Assembly: GCA_033398695.1 (NCBI GenBank)
Contig: CM065801.1
Location: 3,038,001 to 3,102,000 of the forward strand
Origin: Orobanche coerulescens
Taxonomy: Eukaryota > Streptophyta > Magnoliopsida > Lamiales > Orobanchaceae
Direction of reading: 5' to 3'
DNA length: 64,000 nt
Positions 63,328 to 64,000 of the stretch are shown here, piece by piece. Within the stretch, counting starts at the first letter, position 1. Every line of letters begins with the position of its first letter. Both the position numbers and the translations under genes were made by a program. The notes below the pieces were generated by a model. The model did not search any database. It saw nothing but the letters and a program-made list of their open reading frames with translations, and had not been told where the DNA came from.

Positions 63328-63845
63328 TAGGGCTGTAAACGAATCGAGCTATTCGTGAACCGAACAGAGCTCGAACACAAAAATCTGTGCGTTGAGAAAA
63401 TGAGCTCGAGCCGAGCTATGAGCGTGTGCGGCTCGAGCTCGGTTCGGCTCATTATAGCTCGAAAAAATATGTACATATTTTATCCTGATTTGCTGGACTT
63501 GTCGTAAAAAGTAACATATTTATAATAACCATTACCAAATCAATCAACTTGAAGTCTTAAACAAACAGTTGTAATCATTAAACAACTTCCAGTACCAGTC
63601 AAACAAATTTAAGTCTTTAAATTTAAAAGATTACACATCTTATTAACGAGCTGCTCGTTAAAAGCTCGTGTGCGATTCGGCTCGATATTATTCGATAGAA
63701 GCTCGTGTGTGGCTCGATTTATTAACGAGCTTGAGCTCGAACACGATTTTTGTTCGGTAAGGAAGCTCAGCTCGGCACGTCAGAAAAAAAAAACTCAGCT
63801 CGGTTTGATCAAAGCTCGACTCGGCTCGGTTCATTTACAGCCTTA
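63328..63845. mobile_element. Non-autonomous hAT-type element, 518 bp
   Basis: Ends TAGGGCTGTAAACGAATCGA and TCGGTTCATTTACAGCCTTA are inverted repeats with few mismatches. The 8-bp flank GTTGTGTG is perfect (63320-63327 and 63846-63853). Subterminal blocks are full of GCTCGAGC and GAGCTCG words. The core is AT-rich with no coding. Confidence 0.93.
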
Positions 63846-64000
63846 GTTGTGTGTAGCTTAAAACAACACAATGGATCATTATATACTAATCTATTTTTAG
63901 ACAATGTATATAAGTCATAAACATGAATCATTCTCTTATTTAGACAAAAAATAATGAATGAGACCATTCAAATTTCCAATGAACATGATGATATGAGTAT

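Overview
This is nuclear DNA of a flowering plant, very probably a eudicot. The evidence is GT-AG introns, a class-B GATA factor, plant-type Copia, Tat-lineage Gypsy, CACTA and hAT transposons, Cassandra elements carrying 5S rRNA-like promoters, and an AT-rich, transposon-dense background. The genus cannot be told from the sequence. Only two host genes are convincing: a three-exon B-class GATA zinc-finger gene (5380-5962) and a two-exon gene for a 242-aa conserved-looking protein of unknown function (22213-23041). Both are on the + strand. Almost everything else is nested mobile DNA, and most insertion borders can be read to the base from target-site duplications (TSDs).

Region 1, 1-19.2 kb: MITEs and a SINE tail, then a tandem family of about 575-bp units carrying GC-rich cassettes (3.3-4.8, 6.2-6.5 and 15.9-19.2 kb). 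A Copia element (6487-15951) sits inside this family. Two solo LTRs, 7986-9069 (TSD GATTC) and 9281-11955 (TSD TTGTG), have since split its protease region. The second solo LTR carries a phased array of 12-bp palindromes.

Region 2, 19.2-25.3 kb: MITE, AT-rich repeats, the unknown-function gene and a decayed Copia gag.

Region 3, 25266-49067: one CACTA (En/Spm) transposon of 23.8 kb with CACTACTAAAAA termini and TSD TTT. It holds a decayed TNPD-like transposase, a second ORF, dense subterminal palindromes and three tRNA-like hairpins. It was invaded by a Tat-lineage Gypsy element on the minus strand (25397-36966, TSD AGTGT) with two RNase H-like regions, 50-bp tandem repeats in the 3' region and an antisense ORF. 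That element's gag is itself split by a Cassandra TRIM (34041-34664, TSD CGGGT). A further solo LTR (38158-40599, TSD CCTAC) is also inside the CACTA.

Region 4, 49-64 kb: five hAT-type elements with 8-bp TSDs. One is a 4.3-kb former autonomous copy (58351-62680) whose transposase is split by a second Cassandra (60060-61046, TSD CATAT). There is also a short-LTR element (51089-56499) with no coding capacity, whose interior is a series of short perfect hairpins.

The most unusual signals are: (1) two related LTRs that keep the same about 22-bp-phased quartet layout of palindromes but use different palindromes; (2) the hairpin series in the 51-56 kb LTR element; (3) tRNA-like hairpins inside the CACTA; and (4) the modular GC-cassette repeat family. 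All transposon ORFs read as broken, so no intact autonomous element is present.
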